Shown here one piece after another: positions 33,621 through 42,233 of a stretch of 64,000 bases of DNA. The position numbers and the translations under genes were made by a program. The notes under the pieces are model-generated. The model was not told the origin of the DNA. It was given only the letters and a program-made list of their open reading frames with translations, and did no database searches. The stretch lies in NCBI RefSeq assembly GCF_014333585.1, contig NZ_JACSCW010000001.1, forward strand, positions 124,001-188,000, in the 5' to 3' direction. Numbering within the stretch: position 1 is the first letter of the stretch; each line of letters begins with the position of its first letter. Source of the stretch: Hymenobacter sp. BT188 (GTDB lineage Bacteria > Bacteroidota > Bacteroidia > Cytophagales > Hymenobacteraceae).

Positions 33621-33732
33621 AAGGTCATGCCAAGTAATAGCGCCGCATCTGGCGTGCTGATGTTGTTAAAGTAGTGAGTTACTCTTACAACATCAGCACG
33701 CCAGATGCGGCGCTATTACTTGGCATGACCTT
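33621..33732. repeat. Large perfect inverted repeat (46-bp arms), HAERSEAS-type family
   Basis: Arms 33621-33666 and 33687-33732 are exact reverse complements; the 20-nt loop itself pairs partly (AGTA/TACT). The left arm begins AAGGTCATGCCAAGTAATAG and ends GGCGTGCTGATGTTGT. Core words GTCATGC and GCATCTGGCGTG are shared with the copy at 10528-10620. It lies between hppD and the phosphohexomutase gene and could act as a terminator or mobile palindrome. Confidence 0.95.
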
Positions 33733-33763
33733 CTAATATTCGTGAGCTTCAGCTAGCTATGTG

Positions 33764-34897
33764 CTATAAGTTGCCGCGCAGCGCCTGCTCGCGCTCAATG
33801 GATTCAAACAACGCCTTGAAGTTGCCTTTACCAAAGCTCTTAGCGCCTTTACGCTGGATGATTTCATAGAATACCGTAGGGCGGTCCTCAACCGGCTTGG
33901 TGAAGATTTGCAGTAAGTAGCCTTCCTCGTCGCGGTCTACTAGAATGTTCAGATCCTTCAAGGTCTGTAGATCCTCATCAATGCTGCCGATGCGGTCTAG
34001 CAAATCGTCGTAGTACACGGCTGGCACGGTTAGGAACTCCACGCCGCGGCGACGCAATTCCGTGACAGTATGACGAATATCCTTGGTAGCAATGGCGATG
34101 TGCTGCACGCCGGGCGAATGATAAAAGTCGAGGTACTCTTCAATCTGTGACTTTTTCTTGCCCTCAGCCGGCTCGTTAATAGGGAATTTGACGTAGCCGT
34201 TGCCGTTGCTCACCACCTTGCTCATCAGGGCTGAGTACTCAGTAGAAATGTCCTCGTCGTCGAAGGTGAGCAGGAGTTTGAAGCCCATCACATCCTCGTA
34301 GAATTTCACCCACTGGTTCATCTCGCCCCAGCCTACGTTGCCTACGCAATGGTCAACATGCAACAGGCCCACAGGAGTAGGTTGCGGAATCAGACTGGTT
34401 TTGGGTATGAAGCCCGGCATAAATGCCCCCCGGTAGTTGCGGCGTTCTACAAACGTGTGAATGGTTTCGCCATAGGTGCAAATGCCCGAGAGCGTTACTT
34501 CGCCGTGCTCGTCGCTGATGGTGTAAGGCTCAAAAGCGGCCTTTGCGCCACGCCTAGTGGTTTCTTCGAAGGATTTGCGGGCGTCATCCACCCACAGCGC
34601 CATCACCTTTACACCGTCGCCGTGCTTGCGCACATGTTCCGAAATATCAGAGTCGGGGAGGAGGGAGGTGGTAAGTACCAAGCGGATTTTGCCTTGCTGC
34701 AATACGTAGCTGGCGCGGTCACGCAGGCCGGTTTCGGGGCCGGCGTAGGCTACCAGTTCGTAGCCAAAAGCTGCCTGATAATAATAAGCAGACTGCTTAG
34801 CGTTGCCGACATAAAATTCGACGTAGTCGGTACCGTTCAGGGGAAGGAAGTCGTGGGCGGGGTGGGCTTGCACGGCCGGCGAGGTCATCGTCTGCAT
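33764..34897 (-). CDS. hppD: 4-Hydroxyphenylpyruvate dioxygenase
   Basis: A 377-residue HppD, converting 4-hydroxyphenylpyruvate to homogentisate in tyrosine catabolism. Two VOC-fold halves; Fe(II) ligands lie in HVDHCVGNVGWGEM (His), PGVQHIAIATKDI (His), and PTVFYEIIQRKG (Glu). N-terminal FLPLNGTDYVEFYVGNAKQS matches the family. ATG at 34897, with a second ATG 3 codons later. No other homogentisate-pathway genes are seen nearby. It lies before the large inverted repeat; its upstream region holds a CTGGGGGGC copy at 34993. Confidence 0.95.
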   Translation of the reverse strand: MQTMTSPAVQAHPAHDFLPLNGTDYVEFYVGNAKQSAYYYQAAFGYELVAYAGPETGLRDRASYVLQQGKIRLVLTTSLLPDSDISEHVRKHGDGVKVMALWVDDARKSFEETTRRGAKAAFEPYTISDEHGEVTLSGICTYGETIHTFVERRNYRGAFMPGFIPKTSLIPQPTPVGLLHVDHCVGNVGWGEMNQWVKFYEDVMGFKLLLTFDDEDISTEYSALMSKVVSNGNGYVKFPINEPAEGKKKSQIEEYLDFYHSPGVQHIAIATKDIRHTVTELRRRGVEFLTVPAVYYDDLLDRIGSIDEDLQTLKDLNILVDRDEEGYLLQIFTKPVEDRPTVFYEIIQRKGAKSFGKGNFKALFESIEREQALRGNL

Positions 34898-34992
34898 AGC
34901 GGATGGGGTGGAAATCGGGTGAGAAAAATATTAGTTTGGTAAAAATAGGGTTTTAGCCTAAATCGTTCGGGCGAACAAGCCAGTCCGATGCG

Positions 34993-35001
34993 CTGGGGGG
35001 C
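34993..35001. repeat. Single copy of the CTGGGGGGC motif
   Basis: CTGGGGGGCAAAATT lies in the region between divergent hppD and the gene at 35080, outside coding frames. Confidence 0.6.
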
Positions 35002-35079
35002 AAAATTCCCCGGCGTCTGACCCGAAACAGAATTGCCGAATCCTACGCACCTTTGTACTACACTTATGCACGAGTAGCT

Positions 35080-35478
35080 ATGAATAAAGAGGAATTAAAT
35101 AAAGCCCTGGTCGCGTTGATCGAAAAGAAGCAGGAACTGCACAAACTGCCTTACAACCACGACAGCTACGACGACATCGAGGAGGAACTGCACGACCTGG
35201 AGGATGACTTCAACGAGGAGTACGGCGCTTACCTGGAAGAAGTGCTGGAAAAAGTACACCAGCAGCTCTGCCCCGATACCGACGTGCTGCTGCCCACTGC
35301 CTATCTGCCCAACGACGTAGGCGGCGACACCGGCTACGAGCCTTCGCATAAGGAAGGCGTCTGGGTCGATTCGGACGAGTTTCCCGGCAAAGAAGCCCGC
35401 CTCGTGCTTGTGCCCAATCCTACCCGCCTGATTCTATCGGTAGGCAAAAAGGTGCGCAAAGAAGTGTGGCAAGCGTAA
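35080..35478 (+). CDS. Acidic hypothetical protein
   Basis: A 132-residue protein I cannot assign. The N-terminal 70 residues are predicted coiled-coil and very acidic (NKEELNKALVALIEKKQELH, then DDIEEELHDLEDDFNEEY); the C-terminus is more beta-like (ARLVLVPNPTRLILSVGKKV). There is no signal peptide or membrane segment, so it is cytoplasmic. ATG 35080 is preferred over 35053, which would overlap a CACCTTTG sequence resembling the -7 element (T/A start not exact). It is followed by a weak hairpin and a DUF952 gene. Confidence 0.7.
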   Translation: MNKEELNKALVALIEKKQELHKLPYNHDSYDDIEEELHDLEDDFNEEYGAYLEEVLEKVHQQLCPDTDVLLPTAYLPNDVGGDTGYEPSHKEGVWVDSDEFPGKEARLVLVPNPTRLILSVGKKVRKEVWQA

Positions 35479-35524
35479 GTACGTTGCCATTTTCGTAACA
35501 AGCGCTTTCTCGCTGATGCTCTCG

Positions 35525-35570
35525 AAGAACCTCTCCTGCAATGGTAGCTACTGTTGTGAGAGAGGTTCTT
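35525..35570. terminator. Possible weak terminator or hairpin
   Basis: AAGAACCTCTC (35525-35535) pairs with GAGAGGTTCTT (35560-35570). The loop is 24 nt and no proper T-run follows, so its role is uncertain. Confidence 0.4.
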
Positions 35571-35579
35571 TACGTTGTG

Positions 35580-35588
35580 CTGGGGGGC
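35580..35588. repeat. Single copy of the CTGGGGGGC motif before the DUF952 gene
   Basis: CTGGGGGGCAAATT lies 22 nt upstream of ATG 35610. Confidence 0.6.
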
Positions 35589-35609
35589 AAATTCTTCCTG
35601 TTTTCTGCC

Positions 35610-35966
35610 ATGATTTATCGCATCGCTGAGCTTGCCGATTGGCAAACAGCCCAGCAAACCGGCTTTTTCGCCAGCGCCGACCTATCGGCGGAGGGCTTTA
35701 TTCACGCCTCCGAACTGTATCAGGTAGAAGCCACGGCTAACCGTTACTACGCCGGCCGCTCCGATATTCTGCTCTTGGAACTAGATGAATCCGAGCTGTG
35801 GGTAGCCGCCGTACCCGTAAAGCGGGAATACGCCGAAGCCCGCAACGACTATTTTCCTCACATTTTTGCGCCTATTCCGCTCGCCGCTATTGCCCGTGCT
35901 TTGCCATTCCAACTTGGTTCTAATAACCAGCACGAGTTGCCGCCGGAGTTAGAAGATGAAGCTTGA
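35610..35966 (+). CDS. DUF952 family protein
   Basis: A 118-residue DUF952 protein. The family segments are MIYRIAELADWQTAQQTGFF, SAEGFIHASELYQVEATANR, DILLLELDE and YFPHIFAPIPLAAIARALPF, in order. DUF952 is thought related to the glutathione S-transferase/ADP-ribosyl fold but has no proven activity. ATG 35610 starts at the conserved N-terminus; the frame upstream to 35541 includes the iterated motif and is not family-like. A strong terminator follows. Confidence 0.9.
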   Translation: MIYRIAELADWQTAQQTGFFASADLSAEGFIHASELYQVEATANRYYAGRSDILLLELDESELWVAAVPVKREYAEARNDYFPHIFAPIPLAAIARALPFQLGSNNQHELPPELEDEA

Positions 35967-35976
35967 TATGTAAAGA

Positions 35977-36016
35977 AAAAAAGCCCCCCCAGAAGTACTT
36001 CTGGGGGGGCTTTTTT
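35977..36016. terminator. Perfect 40-bp palindromic bidirectional terminator (7-G form of the motif)
   Basis: Two 20-nt halves are exact reverse complements with no spacer; the left is AAAAAAGCCCCCCCAGAAGT. The G/C run is seven instead of six. It separates the converging DUF952 and Uup genes. Confidence 0.93.
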
Positions 36017-36033
36017 CTGCTATTTGTTGGACG

Positions 36034-37950
36034 TTACATAAAGTCGGCCAGCTCTAGCCACCGCTCGCCTTTGCTGTCGAGGGCAGCATCGGTGCGCTTC
36101 AGTTCGGCGGCCCAATCAGCCAGGTCTTTATGGGAACCGGTGCCAGCATTGAGCTTTTCAATAAGCTGCTGCTTCACTTCTTCGAGCTTCTCAATTTCCT
36201 TCTCCAAGGTCTCGTACTCCTTTTTCTCCGCGAAAGTGGCCTTGCGTTTTGGTGCCTCAGTGGAGGCAACCGCTACTGCTTTCACTGGAGCGGCTGAAGG
36301 CGCCACGCCCGCAGCGGCTTTGGCCGTTTTGGCTTGCTCTTTCGCGTACTCTTCGGCGTTGTTTTCCTTCTGCCACTCGCGGTAGTCGGTGTAATTGCCG
36401 GGAAAGTGGCGAATTTGCCCCCCGGGCTCCAATACAAACACGTGCTCTACCAGCGCATCCATAAAGTAGCGGTCGTGGGAAACGATGAGCAGGCAGCCGC
36501 CAAAATTCAGGAGGAAATCCTCCAGAATATTGAGCGTGATGATGTCCAGATCGTTCGTCGGCTCGTCAAGAATCAGGAAGTTAGGGTTCTTAATGAGCAC
36601 GCGCAGCAGTTGCAAACGGCGCTTTTCGCCTCCTGAGAGCTTGCTGACCAGCGTGTACTGCTGGGCTGGCGGGAACTGGAAGTGCTGCAAAAACTGCGAC
36701 GCTGTAACAACCTCACCGTTGGCCATTTCCACCACTTCGGCCACCTCCTTTACAATGTCAATGACGCGCTGCGTAGGATCAAATTCCAGCTCTGTTTGAG
36801 TGTAGTAACCGAAAACGGTGGTTTGTCCCTTGTCGATGGTACCACTATCCGGCTCCTGGCGGCCCGTGAGCATGTTGAGCAGCGTTGACTTACCGGCGCC
36901 ATTCGGCCCAATAAGGCCAATACGGTCCTTTTTCTTGAACACGTAGCTGAAGTCATCGAGCACCACTTTGTCGCCAAACTGCTTGTGCAAGTGCTCCACC
37001 TCAATGATTTTGCCTCCCTGACGCGTGGTTTTCACCGACAGTTCCAACTGTGGACCGCTGATCTTGGTCTTGGCCTTTTCCTGGGTTTCGTAAAAGGCAT
37101 CAATGCGCGCCTTTTGCTTGGTGCCACGGGCTTGGGGCTGCCTACGCATCCAATCGAGTTCCTTGCGCAGCAGATTACGGGCTTTTTCTACTTCGGCTAC
37201 TTCAATCTGCTCGCGCTCAGCTTTCTTCTCTACAAAGTAGGAATAATTGCCCTGGTAGCGGTGCACGCGGCCTTGGTCCAGTTCCACGATTTCATTGGCT
37301 ACTTTATCCAAGAAATAGCGGTCGTGGGTTACCATTAATAAGGTGAGATTGGGCGAAGCCAACCGATTTTCGAGCCACTCAATCGTGTCGAGGTCCAGAT
37401 GGTTGGTAGGCTCGTCAAGAATAAGCACTTCCGGCTCTTCAATCAGAACGCGCGCCAGCGCTACACGCTTACGCTGACCACCTGATAATTTACTCACCGG
37501 ACGCTCCAGCAAATCGCCTAGAATGCCTAAACGACCCAGTATTTGCTTCACTTGTGACTCGTAGTCCCAGGCGTTGAGCGCATCCATTCGCTCCATTACG
37601 CGCTGCAAATCGTCAGATTTGTGCGCAGGGTCATTTACTACGTGCTCATAGTCGCGGATAGCAGCTAGCGTATCGTTCTGACTGGCAAAAATGGTTTGCT
37701 CAACGGTCAGAGCTTCATCAAAAATGGGCTGCTGACCCAAAAAAGCCACCCGGATGTCCTTGCGCACGCTCACTGAGCCTGTGTCGCCGGGCTCCAAACC
37801 GGCCAGAATACGAAGCAGAGTCGTTTTGCCCGACCCGTTGATGCCGACTAGTGCTACCCGCTGACCTTGGCTCAGGCCAAAGGAAAGGTCGCGGAACAGC
37901 CAGCGGTCGGCGTAATTTTTAGAGATATTCTCAGCTGATAACAGATTCAT
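36034..37950 (-). CDS. uup: ABC-F family ATPase, Uup-like
   Basis: A 638-residue soluble ABC-F protein with two nucleotide-binding domains. Walker A motifs VGINGSGKTTLLRILAGLEP near residue 40 and IGPNGAGKSTLLNMLTG near 350; signatures SKLSGGQRKRVALARV and SKLSGGEKRRLQLLRV; Walker B ILDEPTNHLDLDT and ILDEPTNDLDIIT. The C-terminal coiled coil (about 560-638) is typical of Uup. ABC-F proteins act on ribosomes or DNA; Uup is linked to transposon excision control and ribosome splitting. ATG 37950, and a -7 element lies 5 nt upstream, so the transcript is nearly leaderless. Confidence 0.93.
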   Translation of the reverse strand: MNLLSAENISKNYADRWLFRDLSFGLSQGQRVALVGINGSGKTTLLRILAGLEPGDTGSVSVRKDIRVAFLGQQPIFDEALTVEQTIFASQNDTLAAIRDYEHVVNDPAHKSDDLQRVMERMDALNAWDYESQVKQILGRLGILGDLLERPVSKLSGGQRKRVALARVLIEEPEVLILDEPTNHLDLDTIEWLENRLASPNLTLLMVTHDRYFLDKVANEIVELDQGRVHRYQGNYSYFVEKKAEREQIEVAEVEKARNLLRKELDWMRRQPQARGTKQKARIDAFYETQEKAKTKISGPQLELSVKTTRQGGKIIEVEHLHKQFGDKVVLDDFSYVFKKKDRIGLIGPNGAGKSTLLNMLTGRQEPDSGTIDKGQTTVFGYYTQTELEFDPTQRVIDIVKEVAEVVEMANGEVVTASQFLQHFQFPPAQQYTLVSKLSGGEKRRLQLLRVLIKNPNFLILDEPTNDLDIITLNILEDFLLNFGGCLLIVSHDRYFMDALVEHVFVLEPGGQIRHFPGNYTDYREWQKENNAEEYAKEQAKTAKAAAGVAPSAAPVKAVAVASTEAPKRKATFAEKKEYETLEKEIEKLEEVKQQLIEKLNAGTGSHKDLADWAAELKRTDAALDSKGERWLELADFM

Positions 37951-37954
37951 GCCG

Positions 37955-37962
37955 CAAAGGTA
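37955..37962 (-). promoter_or_regulatory. Bacteroidota -7 promoter element (TACCTTTG), near-leaderless, for uup
   Basis: Exact TAnnTTTG on the minus strand ending 4 nt before ATG 37950. Confidence 0.5.
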
Positions 37963-38061
37963 GGCAAGGCATTCCAGCTAGGAAGCAGAAGTGTTAATTA
38001 CGAGCTGTGTAATCAGCCCAGCAGGGCAGCTACGCTAAGATTTAGGCTGCTAATAATGCCG

Positions 38062-41000
38062 CTAAGTGGCTTTTTTTTCGGTTAACGCTTTCATATCGAG
38101 GCGCATATGATCAATAATCTGCTGTAGCAGCCTATTCACGGTTTCGATGCGGGGTTGCAGCGCATCCGGGTCAAAGTCGCCTTCCCACGAATCCAGTTGC
38201 TCTACTAAGGGCAACGCCTGCTGCACATGCAGATGATCGAGGCTGGGCTTAAGCTTATGAGTGGCGGCTTTCAGGAGCTTGGTGTCGTGAGTTTGTACTG
38301 CTAGCGCGAAGTCGCGCACTGCTTCTTCACAGCTCTCTATAAAGCTATCGAGCATAAGGGCCACGAAGTCGTTGTCGCCCTGGCCTACTTGGTGCAGCAA
38401 GTCAAGCTTATAGAGAGGAGTAGGGGAACTACTGGAATTAGCCAACTGGACAGGAGCAATTGGTGACAAAGTCGTATCGGAAGCAGCTGGACCTAGCACC
38501 CAATCGCCAATGAGTTTCAGCAATTCGTCTTCCCGAAACGGCTTCGCTAAGTAATCATCCATACCCGCAGCCAAGCATTTTTCCCGCTCGCCCTTAATGG
38601 CATTTGCCGTAAGCGCGATAATTGGCGTTTTTAAGTGCAGTTGCTCGCGCAATATAGTCGTAGCTTCCAAGCCGTTCATGACGGGCATTTGCATATCCAT
38701 CAAAACCAAGTCGAAGCGCCGGTTCTGCAATAGCTCCACTGCCAACGCGCCATTCACCGCCTCTACCACATGAATATGAGCATTGTTGAGCAAGGCCTTC
38801 GCAATCTGCCGGTTGAACTTGTTATCCTCCACCAGCAAAACTTCCTTCCCGCGTAGCCTTTCGCGCAGGCTTTGGTCGATAGCTTCCTTGCGAGGCAAAT
38901 CACTTTCACTGCCTACCTGCAACAGCAGAGAAAAGGAGCTAATGGTACCATGATGCTTCTTGCTCTCGATTTGCAATTCACCGCCCATCAGGTTCACCAG
39001 ACTCTTACTGATGCTGAGCCCGAGGCCAGTGCCGCCAAATTTGCGCGTCACTGAGGGGTCTTCCTGACTAAACTCTTTAAAGATGTGGCGCAGGTACGTG
39101 GGGTCGATGCCAATACCAGTGTCAGCCACTGAAAACTTAATTTCCACAACCTCATCAACCTGCCGAATTAGGTCACACGATATCGTAACGCTGCCTTTCT
39201 CCGTGAACTTGATGGCATTCCCGGCCAGATTCAGTAGTATTTGGGTGATGCGGTAAGGGTCGCCGAGCAGCACCGGCGGCAGCTGTGGCGATACCTTCGT
39301 TTCAAAGAACAAGCTTTTCTCTTCCGCCTTGTAATGCAGCGTTTGCTCAATCTGAGCCATAAACTGATTGGCATTGAAGCCAATCTGCTCGACTTGCAGC
39401 TGGCCGGCTTCAATCTTCGATAGGTCCAGAATATCGTTGATGATAACTAGCAGGTTTTCGCCCGATATAGTAATAGCGCGCAAGTACTCGTCCTGTTCTG
39501 GGGCGAGCGGAGTTTTGGCAAGAAGCTGCGCCATGCCCAGAATGGCGTTCATCGGCGTCCGAATCTCGTGGCTCATATTAGCCAGAAACAGCTCCTTCGC
39601 TTTCGACGAGTCCTCAGCTTGCTCCTTTGCTTTCCGCAGCTTTTGCTCCAGCGTTTTTTGGTGGGTGATATCTAGTGTAATATGAATGGAGCCAATGGCT
39701 TGACGGTCATCATCATACACTGGCGCACGGCTTACTAACAGCCACTTAGGATAACCATCTTTGCCTATCACCATGCGCTCGTAAGCATCCAAATCATCCT
39801 GCGCAGTGGCCAAGTCCTCCTGTGTCAGCAGCGGATGCAAGAGTTGCTGTTCCAGAATTTCGTCACTGGAGAAACCGAGCATATCACAGAAAGCCTGATT
39901 GATATACAGCACCTGCTCCGTTAAATCAGTCTCAATAAGGCCCAGATTCATCCGCTCGATGATGCGCCGGTACTTCTCTTCGCGCCGCTTCAGAATATCC
40001 TCCGCGTTTTTCTGTTCCGTAACGTCCTGAAACTTCCACAGGTAGCCGAGCGAGGCATTGCGACTGAAGATGGGAATAAAGTCGCGCTGAAATACTTTGC
40101 CATTTCTGCGCGGAAGTAGCTCACCAATTACGGCCTGCTGCTCCAGAACGCGACCATCAGAGCCCTCCAGCCAACCCAGCTCTGTCGGCAGTTGGCCCGC
40201 CGCCAACAGCGCTGCCGTTTCTACGCCGACCAATTGCTCCGGTAACACCTGAGTGTTCAACATGCGGCAGAAAGCCTCGTTTACTAACACTATATGGCGG
40301 TTTTCATCCTCTATTAAAATACCTTCCTGGAAGTTGGCAATAGTAGTCGACAAGCGATGCGTGGAGGCTTCAATAGCAAGATTCGCTTGCTTAATGGCTG
40401 AAATATCCGTGTGTACGCCGGTCATAATGAGCGGGGCGCCATTGGCGTCACGCTTGGTTATGAGGCCGCGGGTCAGCACCCACTTGTATTCCCCATTCTT
40501 GCACAGCAGTCGGCGTTCAACAGAATAGATGGGTAGATCGCCGCGTAAGTAGGCGTCGGAGGCCTGCATACTAGCCACATGGTCGTCGGGATGAACGTGG
40601 TTCTGCCAGGCGTGAAAGCCCGTTGGAAAGTCCTCATTCGGGTAGCCAAGCATCGTGCGGTATGCATTGGAGAAGTACTCGTCGCCCGTTTGGTAGTTAA
40701 ACTCCCACGCGCCGTCGCCAAACCGCTCGATGGCTAAGTGCCACCGCTGTTCGCTATCCTGCACGGCTTCTTCAGCCTTTTTCAGGGGGCTAATATCCTG
40801 TATAATACCACTGTATAGTACACCCTCAGCATCGGTGGCCGTAGGTTGGTAATTAGCTTGAATCCAACGCAATGGCTGGCCCTGCACCAGCAGGCGACCC
40901 TCAAACGAGGCCGGTTCGGCGCTGGGAAGCCGCTTCAAGAATGTAACCCACGCAGTTAGGTCATCGGGGTGAATGATTTCTCCAAGCTGCTCTAAGTTGG

Positions 41001-41613
41001 CTGGTTCGATCCCAAGTATTGTCGAGGCATTATCACTCAGATAGGTAAGCTGCGAGGTGCCATCGTACTTATTACGCCACTGAAAAAGCGCGCCCGGAAC
41101 CTGCTCTAATAAGTGGCGCTGCTGCGTTTGGTAAGCTTGGGTTGCTGCCTGTTCAGCTTTCCAATTGTTGATATCTTCTAGCAGTACAAAAAAGCGCGTC
41201 GGCTCGTGCGGCTCAGACATCGTGCCCGGCTGCAACTTGGCGCGCAACCAACGAGTGCTACCATCGGAGGCCGTTGCTTGGCCTTCATAATGCAAAGCAT
41301 TCTGAGCGTTCAGTGGAGCTGTGGGGGGCAAATGTGGTACTGTATCAGTGGGCTCGGGGGGCAAAATTTGCCACAGGCTCTGCCCTGATAGCGTACTGGT
41401 CGCTTTACCAAAAAGTGCAGAAAAGCTCTCATTTACCCACAGCAAGTTGCCTTCGTCATCGATGATAGCCACGGCCGCAAATGCTTGTTGAATCAGTAGT
41501 AGCGCCTGCTTCAGCTGATCTAATACACCAGCAGGTTGTGTGGTCTCTTCAAGCGGTTGGCTGGATGTCACCCGCGCTGGTATCGAGGACGTGTGAACAC
41601 CACTTTGCTTCAT
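38062..41613 (-). CDS. Multi-PAS hybrid sensor histidine kinase with receiver and HPt domains
   Basis: An 1183-residue cytoplasmic hybrid kinase. Several PAS domains occupy residues about 30-640 (ALLIQQAFAAVAIIDDEGNL opens the first; YINQAFCDMLGFSSDEILEQ lies in a late one). HisKA follows with LANMSHEIRTPMNAILGMAQ (phospho-His about residue 681), then a HATPase domain with DTGIGIDP and GGTGLGLSIS, a receiver with LVLMDMQMPVMNGLEATTIL (Asp about 972), and an HPt domain with KAATHKLKPSLDHL (His about 1118). There are no transmembrane segments, so the ligand is sensed internally. No response regulator partner is adjacent. ATG 41613. Confidence 0.92.
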   Translation of the reverse strand: MKQSGVHTSSIPARVTSSQPLEETTQPAGVLDQLKQALLLIQQAFAAVAIIDDEGNLLWVNESFSALFGKATSTLSGQSLWQILPPEPTDTVPHLPPTAPLNAQNALHYEGQATASDGSTRWLRAKLQPGTMSEPHEPTRFFVLLEDINNWKAEQAATQAYQTQQRHLLEQVPGALFQWRNKYDGTSQLTYLSDNASTILGIEPANLEQLGEIIHPDDLTAWVTFLKRLPSAEPASFEGRLLVQGQPLRWIQANYQPTATDAEGVLYSGIIQDISPLKKAEEAVQDSEQRWHLAIERFGDGAWEFNYQTGDEYFSNAYRTMLGYPNEDFPTGFHAWQNHVHPDDHVASMQASDAYLRGDLPIYSVERRLLCKNGEYKWVLTRGLITKRDANGAPLIMTGVHTDISAIKQANLAIEASTHRLSTTIANFQEGILIEDENRHIVLVNEAFCRMLNTQVLPEQLVGVETAALLAAGQLPTELGWLEGSDGRVLEQQAVIGELLPRRNGKVFQRDFIPIFSRNASLGYLWKFQDVTEQKNAEDILKRREEKYRRIIERMNLGLIETDLTEQVLYINQAFCDMLGFSSDEILEQQLLHPLLTQEDLATAQDDLDAYERMVIGKDGYPKWLLVSRAPVYDDDRQAIGSIHITLDITHQKTLEQKLRKAKEQAEDSSKAKELFLANMSHEIRTPMNAILGMAQLLAKTPLAPEQDEYLRAITISGENLLVIINDILDLSKIEAGQLQVEQIGFNANQFMAQIEQTLHYKAEEKSLFFETKVSPQLPPVLLGDPYRITQILLNLAGNAIKFTEKGSVTISCDLIRQVDEVVEIKFSVADTGIGIDPTYLRHIFKEFSQEDPSVTRKFGGTGLGLSISKSLVNLMGGELQIESKKHHGTISSFSLLLQVGSESDLPRKEAIDQSLRERLRGKEVLLVEDNKFNRQIAKALLNNAHIHVVEAVNGALAVELLQNRRFDLVLMDMQMPVMNGLEATTILREQLHLKTPIIALTANAIKGEREKCLAAGMDDYLAKPFREDELLKLIGDWVLGPAASDTTLSPIAPVQLANSSSSPTPLYKLDLLHQVGQGDNDFVALMLDSFIESCEEAVRDFALAVQTHDTKLLKAATHKLKPSLDHLHVQQALPLVEQLDSWEGDFDPDALQPRIETVNRLLQQIIDHMRLDMKALTEKKAT

Positions 41614-41884
41614 AGCATTAACAGCACGTTTGTCTTCTTTTTATAGATAAAGCCTTGATTCACTTCTTGGTAATTCACCAAAACTGCGGCATCAAAGGCC
41701 AATTTATCTCAACAATATACAGGGAAAAGAAGAAATATTGGGTTCTTACTCATTGTCAAATGAGCGTATCTGCTTATCCTGCAAGCAAGTCAAAAGGTAG
41801 ATTTAATGTGTCGTAAGCCCGACAGTAGACTATATGGTGGCTTGCCGCTCGGCCACTCTATATATGTATGGCTTATGGGAAAGC

Positions 41885-42118
41885 CTAGATTACCCGCACG
41901 CGGTCTACATGCAACTCGTCGCGCAGGATTTCGAGGCCTTTGTAGGCAAGCGGGCGGCCGGTATTGGTTGTTAGCTCGCCACCGTCGCGGTACAGGTGAG
42001 CTACGTCGAGCACGAGCTGCGTGTATTTCAGCTCACCCAACTCAATAGCCACCGGCCGGCCTCGGCTAAGATCGAAGGCGGCAAGGGCATGGTCAATTTC
42101 ATCCAAAATCTTACTCAT
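41885..42118 (-). CDS. Small conserved hypothetical protein
   Basis: A 77-residue protein (MSKILDEIDHALAAFDLSRG, then RPVAIELGELKYTQLVLDVAHLY and more). It has an amphipathic helix followed by mixed alpha/beta character; I do not recognise a family. It ends 27 nt into a TA-rich 271-bp gap after the histidine kinase start. ATG 42118 is preferred; the frame runs to 42151, where the extension would overlap the region before divergent murI. It could also be a mispredicted gene, but codon use looks like the neighbours. Confidence 0.55.
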   Translation of the reverse strand: MSKILDEIDHALAAFDLSRGRPVAIELGELKYTQLVLDVAHLYRDGGELTTNTGRPLAYKGLEILRDELHVDRVRVI

Positions 42119-42233
42119 GGAAAAGGAGAGCTTGAGCGAGAGAGGTGCCAAGATAGGAGATTACTAAAAAATACGTCTTTCCTAAGACCTCGAATTGCCA
42201 GTGAGGTTGCCTAAAGCCCGTACCTTCGCCTCT

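Noticed and set aside
33542..33628. N-terminal extension of the phosphohexomutase
   Set aside because: The extension runs into the inverted repeat and has no family similarity; ATG 33541 matches the usual N-terminus.
41321..41362. Runs of six Gs (two near-copies of the motif) as a G-quadruplex site
   Set aside because: A G-quadruplex needs four G-runs in close spacing; only two occur here, and most motif copies are isolated.
23620..41829. 14-bp repeat AGCCCGACAGTAGA at 23620-23633 and 41816-41829
   Set aside because: Exact 14-mer coincidences are expected by chance at this window size, and flanking sequence does not match.
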